Part shown: piece after piece, positions 1 to 9,379 of the stretch
Layout of the letters: every line of letters starts with the position of its first letter
How positions within the stretch are numbered: the first letter of the stretch is position 1
DNA from: Hyphomicrobiales bacterium
GTDB taxonomy: Bacteria > Pseudomonadota > Alphaproteobacteria > Rhizobiales > Rhizobiaceae
Direction of reading: 5' to 3'
Assembly: GCA_900465665.1 (NCBI GenBank)
Contig: UBJO01000032.1
Location: 28,911 to 92,910, forward strand
DNA length: 64,000 nt
Notes under the pieces: model-generated
What the model saw: the letters and a program-made list of their open reading frames with translations, nothing else
Told to the model about the DNA's origin: nothing
Database searches by the model: none
Translations under genes and position numbers: made by a program

Positions 1-945
1 ACTTCTAGCGAGTTCCGTCCTTCCTGCACCTACAAGCCCTGCAAAGACAACGATCTCACCTGTGCGAGCGCTGAACGATGCTGACTTCACGCGGGTGAGC
101 CCCGGACGCTTCGCGTCGGGAACTGTCCAGCTTGAAACTTCCAGTGCTTGCGAACCCGGCGTTGATTTCCGCTGCGGAAATAATTGGCTGAGGGGCCTAC
201 CAACCATCATCTCGACTAAACCCTCAGTCGAAACGTCATCAGTTGATCGTGTTCCGACCAGCTTGCCATCGCGCAAGACAGTGATGCGATCAGACACGGC
301 CATCAACTCGTCAAGCCGGTGGGTAATAAAAATAAGTGCGGTCCCTTCGTTGGCCAAGGTTCGCATAATCGAGAGTAGGTTCTCGGCTTCAACCAATGAC
401 AATGATGTGGTAGGCTCATCAAGAATGATGATTTTCTGCTTCTGGACCAGTGCTTTGCCGATTTCGATTAGCTGTCGTTGGCCGAGACTGAGCTCGCTTA
501 TCTTAGTATGAGGATCGATCACCGCCAAACCGACCCTTTGGAGAACTGCAGCAGTCCGTGCGAGGTTTTTTTGACTGCGTATAACCCCGAACGTATTAAC
601 CTCGCGGCCAAGATTAATGTTTTCGTTGACAGTAAGATTTGGAGCGAGCTCCAGTTCTTGATGTATCATTGCAATTCCAGCATTCTCGCTGTCGTGCGCC
701 GAGTGGAACTGACAGTGGGAATTGCCAATCATTATTTCCCCGGTAAACGACGAGGCCGGATACACACCGCCGAGAATGCGCATGAGCGTGGATTTTCCGG
801 CACCGTTTTCGCCTATGAGACCGTGAATCTCACCAGCTCGTAGGTCGAAATTGACATCGCTCAAAGCATGGAAACTTCCGAACGACTTGGAAATCGATGA
901 CATTCGAAGAAGGAAGGCACTTGGATTTTCGTCAATGACGCTCAT
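1..945 (-). CDS. Sugar ABC transporter ATP-binding protein (XylG/RbsA type), cut by window edge
   Basis: This is the duplicated ATPase subunit of a CUT2-family sugar importer. About 315 residues are present and the C-terminus lies beyond base 1. I translated it from the ATG at 945. The first ABC domain has Walker A GENGAGKST near residue 44, signature LSLGQRQ, Walker B IIILDEPT and a switch histidine in FITHRLDE. The second domain begins with its degenerate Walker A, GLVGAGRTE, at the edge. With the minus-strand binding protein at 2351-3364 and dehydrogenase at 1189-2262 it forms a xylose-type cluster. The permease is expected just outside the window. The family is certain; the sugar is inferred. 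Confidence 0.9.
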   Translation of the reverse strand, partial: MSVIDENPSAFLLRMSSISKSFGSFHALSDVNFDLRAGEIHGLIGENGAGKSTLMRILGGVYPASSFTGEIMIGNSHCQFHSAHDSENAGIAMIHQELELAPNLTVNENINLGREVNTFGVIRSQKNLARTAAVLQRVGLAVIDPHTKISELSLGQRQLIEIGKALVQKQKIIILDEPTTSLSLVEAENLLSIMRTLANEGTALIFITHRLDELMAVSDRITVLRDGKLVGTRSTDDVSTEGLVEMMVGRPLSQLFPQRKSTPGSQALEVSSWTVPDAKRPGLTRVKSASFSARTGEIVVFAGLVGAGRTELARS

Positions 946-1188
946 GACGCGCACCGCTCTTGTTTTTTGAAGGAGAACTTGCTCCGAAAGGTCGAATAGG
1001 CTTCCTGGCTCGTACCGAAAGCCGCCTTACTCTCCACAAAGTAACTCGCACTGGAATCCAGGTTGCTAGAATTGGCTTTGCTGTGGAAAGCTTGAATCGC
1101 GTTCTGGGGTTATGCGGATCCTGAGCCTCGTAAGATGCGGGCATTCCTTCAGCTTGAACAGGTTTCATGCCCTGCTCGCTGGTTGGTG

Positions 1189-2262
1189 TCACGCTGTCAG
1201 GTCGATCATTATTTTAAGATGGGAGTTACCTGGAACAACCAACTTGTCAAAACCATCCCGCACTGCCGCGTCCAACGCGACGCGCGAAGTGACCACCTTC
1301 CCTGCCGGAATTTTACCCGAACTAATCAAATCGATTACGCGTGGCCAATAGGATGTCGGGTATGCAAAGGAGCCCCGTATATCCATATCTTTGACAGTCA
1401 CTTGGAACCAATCGACTGCGCTCAGAGACGGGTGTAGTCCAACCTGAACGACAACGCCTTGTGGTCTAGCCGCCGCGATACAATCGCGAAGGGCACCTTC
1501 ATTCCCGACACACTCTATTGCAATGTCACACCCAACGCCGCCTTCCGTGGCCCCCCGGACCACGTCGGCCACTGACTGTTTCGAGGGGTTGATCGTGGTG
1601 AGCGTCGGCAAGATCTCAGCTGCTCGGCTGAGTCTGAGATCGTTGAAGTCAGTTATGAAGATACGTGTTGCCCCAGCAGCCTCAGCTGCAAGAGCAGTGA
1701 GAATCCCAATGGGCCCGGCACCGGCGATCAGGACCGAAGAGCCAGCGCGCACACCGCCGCGATCGCAAGCATAAACGGCGACAGCAGTCGGTTCCACAAG
1801 AGCTGCTTCGTCCGATGTCATCGTGTCTGGAATCTTGAAGACGCTTCCTTCAGGCAGCAGAGCGCTTTCCGCCATTCCGCCCCACGCTCCCGAAAGTCCT
1901 AGAATTGCAAGCTTGTCAGACAAGAAAAATAGACCACGTTCTGCGAAGTATCCCTGGTCCTTCGGCATTACCAGAGGCATCACCGAGACCCTATCTCCTA
2001 CCTTTAAGGTCTGGACGTCGTCTCCGACTTCCTCAACCAACCCTGCAAACTCGTGGCCCAGAATAAGCGGGATTTTGGCGCCAGAAAACGGATGAGGATC
2101 GTTGGGAACAAAGATGGGCCCATAGAGATACTCGTGAAGATCTGTTCCACAGATTCCCGCGCTTGTATTGCGTACAACGACTTCCCTACGCCCAGGCGAT
2201 GGGGGCCGATCGATATTCTCCACGCGCAGATCCTTAGCTGCGTGAAAGCGAAGAGCCTTCAT
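1189..2262 (-). CDS. Zn-dependent medium-chain alcohol/polyol dehydrogenase (butanediol dehydrogenase-like)
   Basis: A 357-residue NAD(P)-dependent medium-chain dehydrogenase. The catalytic zinc ligands are visible as GICGTD (Cys38) and GHE (His70, Glu71), and the Rossmann nucleotide site as GAGPIG. The N-terminal stretch GTDLHEYLYGPIFVP is typical of the 2,3-butanediol/sorbitol dehydrogenase branch. The four-cysteine structural-zinc lobe of classical alcohol dehydrogenases is absent, as in Bacillus BdhA. Lying between the binding protein and the ATPase of a sugar importer, it probably oxidises the imported sugar or polyol. The exact substrate cannot be read from sequence. Confidence 0.88.
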   Translation of the reverse strand: MKALRFHAAKDLRVENIDRPPSPGRREVVVRNTSAGICGTDLHEYLYGPIFVPNDPHPFSGAKIPLILGHEFAGLVEEVGDDVQTLKVGDRVSVMPLVMPKDQGYFAERGLFFLSDKLAILGLSGAWGGMAESALLPEGSVFKIPDTMTSDEAALVEPTAVAVYACDRGGVRAGSSVLIAGAGPIGILTALAAEAAGATRIFITDFNDLRLSRAAEILPTLTTINPSKQSVADVVRGATEGGVGCDIAIECVGNEGALRDCIAAARPQGVVVQVGLHPSLSAVDWFQVTVKDMDIRGSFAYPTSYWPRVIDLISSGKIPAGKVVTSRVALDAAVRDGFDKLVVPGNSHLKIMIDLTA

Positions 2263-2350
2263 GACGAAACTCCATTATCGGTATGAGAATGTTTGGGTTT
2301 TTAAGGACGGCGGCCGCTTGTTTGAAACGACCGACCGTTACCTATTTAAC

Positions 2351-3364
2351 TCACTTGCCGTAGACGTCTTGTCGCTTCTGGAAGCCAGAATCGATGAGAA
2401 TTGAGTCAAGATTCGTCTTGTCCACCGCTACGGCTTTTCCGAAGATGGACGGCACATCAACTTGCCCGTTGTTTACATTGCGCTGAACGAGGTCTGCCAA
2501 CGGTTCTTTGCGAGCAAGCCGTTCCGCTACGATGACAGCCGTCTCCGCGAGAGCCTTAATGTCTCTGTAGACGGTCATCGATTGCGTTCCCGCAACGATT
2601 CTCTTTGCCGCGTCGAGACCGGCATCGCCTCCCGTTACTACAACTTTACCTGCTAGATTTTGTGCTGCCAGGGCTTCGATCGCGCCTCCTGCCAATCCAT
2701 CGTTGGGAGATAGAACAGCGTCGATTTTATTGTCGGAAATGGTCAGTCCATTCTCAACGATGGCGAGAGCATTGGTGGGCTGCCAAGCTTTAGCCGCTTG
2801 ATCGACGATAACTTTGATATCGCCCCTATCGATCAATGGCTGCAGTTTCGACATTGCACCATCATAGAATAGCGTTGAAACGAAATCTTCGGGTGCTCCA
2901 TGCAACAGGATATAGTTGCCCTTAGGTACACGGTCTGCAAGGTACTGGCCCTGGATTTCCCCCGTCGCGAAAAAGTCATCAGCCACCCAGGCGTCTACCG
3001 CAGCATCGGTCACCAGACGTACATAACTAACTACGGGAATGCCCGCCGCCTTTGCCGATGCGACCGCCGTGGCCGCCGCGGCTGAGTCATGAGGATTGAT
3101 CACGAGGACATCGATACCCTGAGCGATCAAATTTTCGACTTGGGCGTTTTGCTTGGCTTGGTCCTCGTCCGCAATCTGAACCAAGACTTCGTCGCCTCTA
3201 GCGCGGGCAGCCTCGACGAAGAAATCCTTGTCGCGCACAAATCTTTCAACAATTTGGCTCGGCATTGCGAGCCCAATAACGACCTTTCCGTCCTTCGCCA
3301 TTCCCGACATGGGACTGATGAAGAGCGCTAGAGCCGTTGCAGCGATGGCGGTCAACTTCCGCAT
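2351..3364 (-). CDS. Periplasmic sugar-binding protein, XylF-like
   Basis: A 337-residue substrate-binding protein for a CUT2 sugar ABC importer. The ATG at 3364 is chosen because a GGGAGGA ribosome site lies just upstream; a longer open frame begins further upstream without one. The first ~23 residues (MRKLTAIAATALALFIS...) are a signal peptide. The mature protein has the periplasmic-binding-protein type 1 fold pattern: VVIGLAMPS, GIDVLVINPHDS, GIPVVSYVRL, VLSPNDGLAGGAIEAL and VVTGGDAG. The PNDG and GGDAG loops and the C-terminal VYGK resemble XylF. It is first in the minus-strand cluster. Xylose or a similar pentose is an inference. Confidence 0.88.
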   Translation of the reverse strand: MRKLTAIAATALALFISPMSGMAKDGKVVIGLAMPSQIVERFVRDKDFFVEAARARGDEVLVQIADEDQAKQNAQVENLIAQGIDVLVINPHDSAAAATAVASAKAAGIPVVSYVRLVTDAAVDAWVADDFFATGEIQGQYLADRVPKGNYILLHGAPEDFVSTLFYDGAMSKLQPLIDRGDIKVIVDQAAKAWQPTNALAIVENGLTISDNKIDAVLSPNDGLAGGAIEALAAQNLAGKVVVTGGDAGLDAAKRIVAGTQSMTVYRDIKALAETAVIVAERLARKEPLADLVQRNVNNGQVDVPSIFGKAVAVDKTNLDSILIDSGFQKRQDVYGK

Positions 3365-3727
3365 AATTGATATCCTCCCAGAGAAAGTCGAGCTCCCGTC
3401 TCGACCATTTTTTGTAATGCTCAAATCAGTAAATTGTCAAATAAAAATTTGACCATCATAATATGATGTTTTCCTGCGAGATAGTTAGATCTAATCGATT
3501 TAAGAAAGAAAGAGATTGGCGGTGCGTTCACCTCCTGCGTGACTTGGCAAGGCTTTTATAAAAATAAGTTGCAGAATCGACCTTTGACACTTCTGAAGGG
3601 TCATTCACCGGCATCACTCATCCGAATTATTTGCCAAAAGGCTCTCGACCCTAGTGGCTGCACTTAGCTTGGCCGGAGATTTCTCCATCGCAAGACCACA
3701 GCTTCCACCGCCAAAGGTTTGGCGATA
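3365..3727. promoter_or_regulatory. A/T-rich control region upstream of the XylF-like gene, with two dyads
   Basis: This gap has no convincing gene. It holds two adjacent perfect inverted repeats. One is GTCAAAT-AAAA-ATTTGAC at 3436-3453. The other is CATCATAATATGATG at 3454-3468, which has the form CATCA-N5-TGATG. They lie about 70-105 bases upstream of the XylF-like start, where an operator would sit. A dyad of the same form and spacing occurs at 5393-5407. No promoter boxes were assigned. Confidence 0.5.
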
Positions 3728-5359
3728 CTATTTCAGAGCTATAGGCTCCAAAGGCATCTCGCCCATCATCATGGCGACGGCCTTGTCAGCCACAGCCATG
3801 ACAGTGGCGTTTGTATTCGAGCTCGTCACAACCGGCATCATAGACGCGTCGAAGACCCTCAGATTGTCGATACCTTTGACCTGCAGATTAGAGTTTACAA
3901 CAGCCATAGGGTCGCTATCGCGCCCCATCCGGCATGTGCCGACGGGATGGTACCCTGTCTTGACCGTCCGCCGGCAGTACGCTGCGATATCGTCATCTGT
4001 CATCGTCATTTTCCCGGGCAGAAGCTCTTCTTGCACGAGCCCCAGTAACGGCTCCGTCAGAAGAATCTCCCTTGAGATTTTGATAGCCTCGACCGCGGAA
4101 GTAAGATCTTCTGACGCACTGAGATATGCAGGGTCGATGAGCGGCGCGTCCCTGTGATCACTTGATTTGAGAGTGACCGAGCCGCGAGATTTTGGTTTTA
4201 CAAGGCAGGATATGAGCGTCAGACCATCAGTCGGTTTAACGTCTTTGACATCGGCGTCAAGATAAACGCTCGGCACACAGAACAACTGGATCGACGGCCG
4301 CGCCGTGTCGCCGTTTGGCGACAGAAACGCACAAGCCTCAACGCCGTTTGAGGCGACCGGGCCTGAACCAAAAATGACGTATTGAAGCCCGTTCAAGACC
4401 ATCTTGAACCCAACGTCTTCATTCATGTAGCCGACGCGGCGTTTTGTGGAGGAAACGACGCCAACTTCGGGGTGGTCATGTAAGTTTTGTCCGACGCCTG
4501 GCAAATTGCTCACGACTTTGATGCCATGCGACTCCAGGTGCCGGCTGTCGCCGATTCCCGACAACATCAGCAACTTCGGTGTTTCGAACGTCCCCGCGCA
4601 AACGATGATTTCTGCTTCAGAAAACGCTTGATGCCGCTTACCCTGTTGAAAATACGTGACTCCTATCGCCCGCCCGTTTTCAATCTCAAGCTTTTGAACG
4701 AGGCAGTTGGTGCGGACAGTCAAACGAGGATTTTCGATTACAGGTCGCAGAAATGCATCGACTGCGCTACAGCGCCGGATGCCATCTTTCGTCAATTGAA
4801 TGTAACCCACACCATAAGGATCACCTCCATTAAAATCGGGATTGAACCTAACGCCATATCCCTGAAGCGCACTGACAAAGGCATGTGAGACCGGTACACG
4901 GTGCGTGTGCCCGGAGACCGCAAGTGGCCCATCGACACCATGCATTTCGTTGTTCAGATGCTCATTGCGCTCCATTCGTTTGAAATATGGAGCAAGATGG
5001 GGGAAATCCCAATTCCCCTCATATCCAGACGCCTCCTGCCAAGCCTCGAAGTCAGATGGCTGGCCGCGCATGTAAACCATAGCATTGACCGTACTTCCAC
5101 CCCCAAGGACTTTTGCTGTCGGGATAACCGGTTTCCTGCCACCGAGCTGCGACTGGGCCACAGATTCGTTAAAACGGAGATGCCGGCTCCCTTTGAGAAA
5201 CTTGATGAAACCTGCTGGCATCCTGAAGAGCGGACTGTTGTCTCTGCCACCTGCTTCAAGAAGCAGTACTCTGGCACCATGGTCCCGAACCAGACGAGCA
5301 GCCGTAACGCAGCCGGCACTACCCCCGCCCACAACTATGTAATCAAAACGCTCAGCCAA
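3728..5359 (-). CDS. GMC-family FAD oxidoreductase (choline dehydrogenase-like)
   Basis: A 543-residue flavoprotein of the glucose-methanol-choline family. The N-terminal ADP-binding motif is VVGGGSAG. GMC signature 1 is the region around GGGSTVNAMVYMRG, signature 2 is GTFETPKLLMLSGIG, and the catalytic C-terminal histidine is in GYHPVGTCRMG. The likely start is TTG at 5359, preceded by GGAGG about eight bases upstream. It is oriented away from the plus-strand ABC genes and shares the 5360-5601 control region with them, so it may oxidise the imported sugar or alcohol. Substrate unknown. Neither a choline transporter nor a betaine aldehyde dehydrogenase is adjacent, so BetA is not claimed. Confidence 0.88.
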   Translation of the reverse strand: MAERFDYIVVGGGSAGCVTAARLVRDHGARVLLLEAGGRDNSPLFRMPAGFIKFLKGSRHLRFNESVAQSQLGGRKPVIPTAKVLGGGSTVNAMVYMRGQPSDFEAWQEASGYEGNWDFPHLAPYFKRMERNEHLNNEMHGVDGPLAVSGHTHRVPVSHAFVSALQGYGVRFNPDFNGGDPYGVGYIQLTKDGIRRCSAVDAFLRPVIENPRLTVRTNCLVQKLEIENGRAIGVTYFQQGKRHQAFSEAEIIVCAGTFETPKLLMLSGIGDSRHLESHGIKVVSNLPGVGQNLHDHPEVGVVSSTKRRVGYMNEDVGFKMVLNGLQYVIFGSGPVASNGVEACAFLSPNGDTARPSIQLFCVPSVYLDADVKDVKPTDGLTLISCLVKPKSRGSVTLKSSDHRDAPLIDPAYLSASEDLTSAVEAIKISREILLTEPLLGLVQEELLPGKMTMTDDDIAAYCRRTVKTGYHPVGTCRMGRDSDPMAVVNSNLQVKGIDNLRVFDASMMPVVTSSNTNATVMAVADKAVAMMMGEMPLEPIALK

Positions 5360-5392
5360 ATCCTCATCCTCCCGTCAAAGGCTTCTATAGTT

Positions 5393-5407
5393 CATCACCA
5401 TTTGATG
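5393..5407. promoter_or_regulatory. Putative operator dyad between divergent GMC dehydrogenase and ABC permease
   Basis: CATCACCATTTGATG is an inverted repeat, CATCA-N5-TGATG, with the same arms and spacing as the one at 3454-3468. An ATTTGAC sequence at 5419-5425 also recurs beside the other dyad (3447-3453). It sits in the divergent control region and suggests one regulator for both transport clusters. That regulator is not identifiable in the window. Confidence 0.4.
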
Positions 5408-5601
5408 CACGAATATCTATTTGACTATCTCGTTTTGGGAGGGTATGCAATATCAGACGTTGGGAAGACGCACGGCTTGGGAGGTTGATTGGTGTCCCGT
5501 ACGCCAATCGAGATCAGCCCGTTGATATGTTCAGCAGGAGAGGACCTTGCGAAATTGCTGCTTGAAAGAGTGGCAGCGCCCGCAAGGATGGGAGGGATTT
5601 A

Positions 5602-6576
5602 ATGAGTGTGATTTCGGTCCTGAAAAGGACGGGTGAGGGACCGCGGAACGTGGGCCGGCTTTTCACTTCCAGCAGTGCCCTGATCATTATCTTCCTGTGT
5701 ATCGTAGTGGTGTTTTCGTTGACCATCCCGCACTTTGCGACTTGGTCGAATATCGCCAACATTCTTCAGCGTAACTCGATCATCGGGATCGTAGCCTGCG
5801 GGATGTTGTTGATGATACTTTTGGGCGGCTTCGACCTGTCTGTCGGGGCCGTGGGCGCTATGTCGTCGGTCGCAGCCGCGGCCCTGATCGTGAGCACCTC
5901 GACCTTTCTCGGAGTCGCCGCTGCTCTGGTTCTTGGACTGATCGTCGGTCTTTTTAACGGTTTCTGTATTGCGAAAATCGGGATCAACGCCTTCGTTACA
6001 ACATTGGCAACACAGGTATTGGTGACCGGCTTCCTCTTGGTCGCGACCGCAGCTCAACCTGTTTATGGCGTGCCGGAATCCTTCACTGTCATCGGGCTTG
6101 GACGAATCGGACCGGTTCCGATCCCAACACTGATTTTTGCAGCCGTTGCCTTGTCGGTCTGGGCTATTTTGAAGTTTACCACTTTCGGTCATTACATATA
6201 CATCGTTGGCGGCAATCGAAATGCAGCGCGTCTTGCAGGCATCAATGTCGATGCAGTGATCATCGCAACATACGGAATCGGTGGTCTTCTCGCGGGAGCG
6301 GCGGGAGTCATCTTGCTGGGACAAACCAGCATTGGACAACCTGCAAGTGCGACAGATTGGCCTCTCACAGCCATTGCAGCAGTGGTTGTCGGCGGAGTTC
6401 CCTTGAGCGGCGGCGTAGGGAGCGTCGGTCGCGCAGTCCTTGGCACACTCCTCCTTGGCGTCATCGCAAATGCACTCAATTTAACAGGCATTTCGCCTTT
6501 CTGGCAGCCAGCAGTCACCGGTGCCGTGATCTTGGCCGCTGTTGGTGTAGACGCCGCGCAACGCAGACAATCCTGA
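5602..6576 (+). CDS. Sugar ABC transporter permease (RbsC type)
   Basis: A 324-residue integral membrane permease of the CUT2 family, with eight or more hydrophobic segments. It carries the family motif GGFDLSVGAV near residue 75 and the conserved region GGNRNAARLAGINVD near residue 205, which couples the permease to the ATPase. GGVPLSGGVGSVGRAVLG near the C-terminus is typical of RbsC homologues. The ATG follows the ribosome site GGGAGG. It opens the operon continued by the binding protein at 6609 and the ATPase at 7667. One permease gene presumably forms the homodimeric channel. Substrate inferred only as a monosaccharide or polyol. Confidence 0.9.
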   Translation: MSVISVLKRTGEGPRNVGRLFTSSSALIIIFLCIVVVFSLTIPHFATWSNIANILQRNSIIGIVACGMLLMILLGGFDLSVGAVGAMSSVAAAALIVSTSTFLGVAAALVLGLIVGLFNGFCIAKIGINAFVTTLATQVLVTGFLLVATAAQPVYGVPESFTVIGLGRIGPVPIPTLIFAAVALSVWAILKFTTFGHYIYIVGGNRNAARLAGINVDAVIIATYGIGGLLAGAAGVILLGQTSIGQPASATDWPLTAIAAVVVGGVPLSGGVGSVGRAVLGTLLLGVIANALNLTGISPFWQPAVTGAVILAAVGVDAAQRRQS

Positions 6577-6608
6577 CTATCTGAATCTTCAACCTGGGAG
6601 GAAATGGC

Positions 6609-7565
6609 ATGAAGGTATTCAACCGCAGAATCGTAATTACACTGATTGCGGCCGCTGGCGCGGTAGCATTTTCAACAGGCGCCTGGGCCGCGCCAAAGAA
6701 AATCGGGATGGTGCTTTACGACACATCAATCCCGTTCTTTTCCAACGTCATCACAGCCGCCAAGAAAGTGGCAGACCAGAATGACGTCGCTTTGGACGTC
6801 CAGAACGGTAACAGAGATTTGGCCACTCAAATAGCGATCGTCCAACAATTCATCACGCAAGAGGTTGATCTCATCCTTATCGCTCCGGGCGACCCACGCG
6901 GCATTGTACCTGCAATTCGACAGGCAAACGCAGCCAACATTCCGGTGATGACAATCAATACCAAGGTGGATACATCCACCGGCGCAAAGGTGGCCACATA
7001 CATCGGTGTGGATGATTTCGTTTTCGGACAGAAGCAAGGAGAACTGCTCGTCAAAACGGTCGGTGAAAACGCAAACGTCGCATACATCGTCGGGCAGCTT
7101 GGCACATCAGCGCAGCTTGATCGCGAAGCCGGACTCATGGATACGCTCAAGAAACATCCAGGTATTAAAATCGTCGCCAGGTCGGCCGCCGACTGGGATA
7201 ACTCAAAAGCTCTCGCAGCCACGCAGGACTTTCTCAGCCGCTTCCCTAAGGGCTCGCTCGATGCCATCGTCGATCAGGGCCCAGAAGGTGTCAATGGCGC
7301 GAAGCAAGCACGACAGAATGGACGGGATGATGTGAAGTTCATAATGGGCGATTATCCCGCAGATGTTCGGAGCGCCATCATGGACGGTACGGTCGTCGGT
7401 ACGATCAACCAAGACCCAACGCCGCAGGGCAAGGTAGCGATGGAAAACGCGATCAAGTGGCTCGATGGCAAGCAATCGGAAGTTCCCCAGCCGTACAATT
7501 ATCTCGATCTTCCGACCGTCACTAAGGACAACGCCGAAAGCATGCCGCCGGCGTGGGGTGGCTAA
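6609..7565 (+). CDS. Periplasmic sugar-binding protein (RbsB type)
   Basis: A 318-residue periplasmic-binding-protein type 1 protein with an N-terminal signal peptide that probably ends at AWA near residue 28. Family motifs include KIGMVLYDTSIPFF, DLILIAPGDPRGIVPAIRQA, IPVMTINTKVD and TINQDPTPQGKVA. The ribosome site GGGAGGAA precedes the ATG. It lies 32 bases after the permease and 101 bases before the ATPase start, so the three make one importer. Phe or Tyr residues lining the ribose-type pocket cannot be assigned with confidence, so the ligand is left open. Confidence 0.9.
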   Translation: MKVFNRRIVITLIAAAGAVAFSTGAWAAPKKIGMVLYDTSIPFFSNVITAAKKVADQNDVALDVQNGNRDLATQIAIVQQFITQEVDLILIAPGDPRGIVPAIRQANAANIPVMTINTKVDTSTGAKVATYIGVDDFVFGQKQGELLVKTVGENANVAYIVGQLGTSAQLDREAGLMDTLKKHPGIKIVARSAADWDNSKALAATQDFLSRFPKGSLDAIVDQGPEGVNGAKQARQNGRDDVKFIMGDYPADVRSAIMDGTVVGTINQDPTPQGKVAMENAIKWLDGKQSEVPQPYNYLDLPTVTKDNAESMPPAWGG

Positions 7566-7666
7566 GTCCGTCACGACACAAAGCCTCTGAAAAACAATCT
7601 TTGCAAATCTTGGGTGATGGCGAAGGAGTGCACCGCCATCACCTTTACACACTGGAGGCCGTCCGA

Positions 7667-9163
7667 ATGCTTCTCGAAATGAGGAAAATAACTAAGTCCT
7701 ACGGTAACCTTCAGATCCTGCATGGTGTCGATCTTACGCTCAAGGCCGGTGAGGTTCACGCACTGATAGGACACAACGGCGCCGGCAAAAGCACGCTTAT
7801 CAAGGTACTTGCAGGTAACTTCGCCGACTACGGCGGTAATATTCTAATTGAAGGACGCCCATGCGACCTTCACAGCCCCAAACATGCCATCGATGCGGGC
7901 ATCGCTATTATCTATCAGGATTTCTCACTCGCCCCGAATCTGTCGGTGGCAGCGAATATTGCGCTCGGCCGAGAGCCCGAAGGGCTCGTACGGGGTTTGA
8001 TGCCGCATCGAAAAGTTCTTGAAAGGTCGCAGGCGGAAGCCGATGCGCTAAAAATATCTCTCCCAATGACCGCACTGGTTGGAACGCTCGGCGTTGCCAC
8101 GCAGCAGATGACAGAAATCGTCCGTGCCTGCTCCCAAGAGGTAAAAATTCTTGTGATGGACGAGCCGACGGCACGCTTGGCACCGCAGGAGCGTGCCCGC
8201 CTCTTTGCAGTGATGAGGCAGATGTGCGAGGAGCGTGGAGTCGGAATAATATACATAAGCCATTTTCTCGAAGAGGTTCGTGAGATAGCCGATCGGATTA
8301 CTGTTCTCAAAGATGGCAGGGCCGTTGAAACCGGTGAATCATCTGACTATACGGTTGACGATCTTGCGCGTTTGCTCGTTGGCCATTCCGATCCACTTCT
8401 GAAGCCAAAGGCCGATAAGGAACCGGAAAAGCAGTCGGAAACGCGTTCACGCGCGATTACGATCACCGATGTAAATGCAGTCGGGAGACCTGGTTGGGAT
8501 ATCACCCTTCACGAGGGCGAGATCTTGGGTATCGCTGGTTTGGTCGGGTCCGGTCGGACTACTTTGATGCGAGCTATAGTGGGCGAGATTGGTAGCAGAG
8601 GCCATGTTCAGATTGGCGATAAGGTTTTGAAGAAGCGGACGCCGAAGTCTATGGCGCAGGCCGGCCTGGTCATGGTTCCAGAGGATCGAAAGATAAGTGG
8701 GCTTGCACTCCAGGCCAGCATTGTTGCCAATATGGAAGTGACGGCGCTCGCGAAGCGCCTTTCCAAGTTTGGAATTGTCCGTGGTGCCAAAACACGTGCG
8801 ATGGTCGACGATAAGATCCGGAGTCTGCGAATTATGCCGCCCGACTTACACAAGCCAGTTGGGTTGCTGAGCGGTGGCAATGCACAGAAAGTGCTCCTTG
8901 GACGCGCCTTAGCGGCAGAACCGAAGGTGCTCATACTCGATCAACCAACTGCAGGCGTGGACATTGGAGCGAAAGCGGAAATTCATAAAGTGATCATAGC
9001 CGCGGCTGAGGCAAGCGCTGCGGTCATCCTTGTTTCAGATGACCTCGACGAGCTCTTAGGGTTATCTGATCGGATCGTGGTCATATCGGAAGGCCGTCCC
9101 CAGCCTGCCTTACGTGCTGATGAATTTGACAGGGCGGAACTCTTGGCGGCGACAAGCAGCTGA
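7667..9163 (+). CDS. Sugar ABC transporter ATP-binding protein (RbsA type)
   Basis: A 498-residue duplicated ABC ATPase. The ATG at 7667 (MLLEMRKITKSYG) is preferred over an upstream in-frame start because GGAGG lies eight bases before it. Domain 1 has Walker A GHNGAGKST and Walker B ILVMDEPT, but its signature region is degenerate (LGVATQQMTEI). Domain 2 has the reduced Walker A GLVGSGRTT, a good signature LSGGNAQKV and Walker B VLILDQPTAGVD. This asymmetry is normal for RbsA-type proteins. It is the last gene of the plus-strand importer and energises the permease at 5602-6576. Confidence 0.9.
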   Translation: MLLEMRKITKSYGNLQILHGVDLTLKAGEVHALIGHNGAGKSTLIKVLAGNFADYGGNILIEGRPCDLHSPKHAIDAGIAIIYQDFSLAPNLSVAANIALGREPEGLVRGLMPHRKVLERSQAEADALKISLPMTALVGTLGVATQQMTEIVRACSQEVKILVMDEPTARLAPQERARLFAVMRQMCEERGVGIIYISHFLEEVREIADRITVLKDGRAVETGESSDYTVDDLARLLVGHSDPLLKPKADKEPEKQSETRSRAITITDVNAVGRPGWDITLHEGEILGIAGLVGSGRTTLMRAIVGEIGSRGHVQIGDKVLKKRTPKSMAQAGLVMVPEDRKISGLALQASIVANMEVTALAKRLSKFGIVRGAKTRAMVDDKIRSLRIMPPDLHKPVGLLSGGNAQKVLLGRALAAEPKVLILDQPTAGVDIGAKAEIHKVIIAAAEASAAVILVSDDLDELLGLSDRIVVISEGRPQPALRADEFDRAELLAATSS

Positions 9164-9379
9164 AAATTCATCCGGCTTGTCGTCGCCCATGGGCATGTGA
9201 CTTGACCGTATGGTGAAGACGGTCGCGCGGCCACAGCTGGGCCTTCAGCGGCTACCGTGAGGCAAAGGGTACTGCCATCCAACCATTAGCAGACCGAAAC
9301 CCCAGGGAAATCCCCCGAGTATTGACGGCATTGCGGACAATATTCCCTATCGCCCCGGAGATTAATTCGCTGCTAACGC

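Noticed and set aside
932..1192. Open frame of 86 codons between the ATPase and dehydrogenase genes, minus strand
   Set aside because: GTG start, basic low-complexity composition and no recognisable motif; it overlaps both flanking genes and looks like spacer.
3728..5359. Naming the GMC protein choline dehydrogenase (BetA)
   Set aside because: Family signatures fit, but no betaine aldehyde dehydrogenase or choline transporter is adjacent and many GMC enzymes share these motifs.
5599..6339. 246-codon minus-strand frame opposite the ABC permease
   Set aside because: Composition is rich in charged residues, Ser and His as expected for the complement of membrane-protein codons; the permease motifs are on the plus strand.
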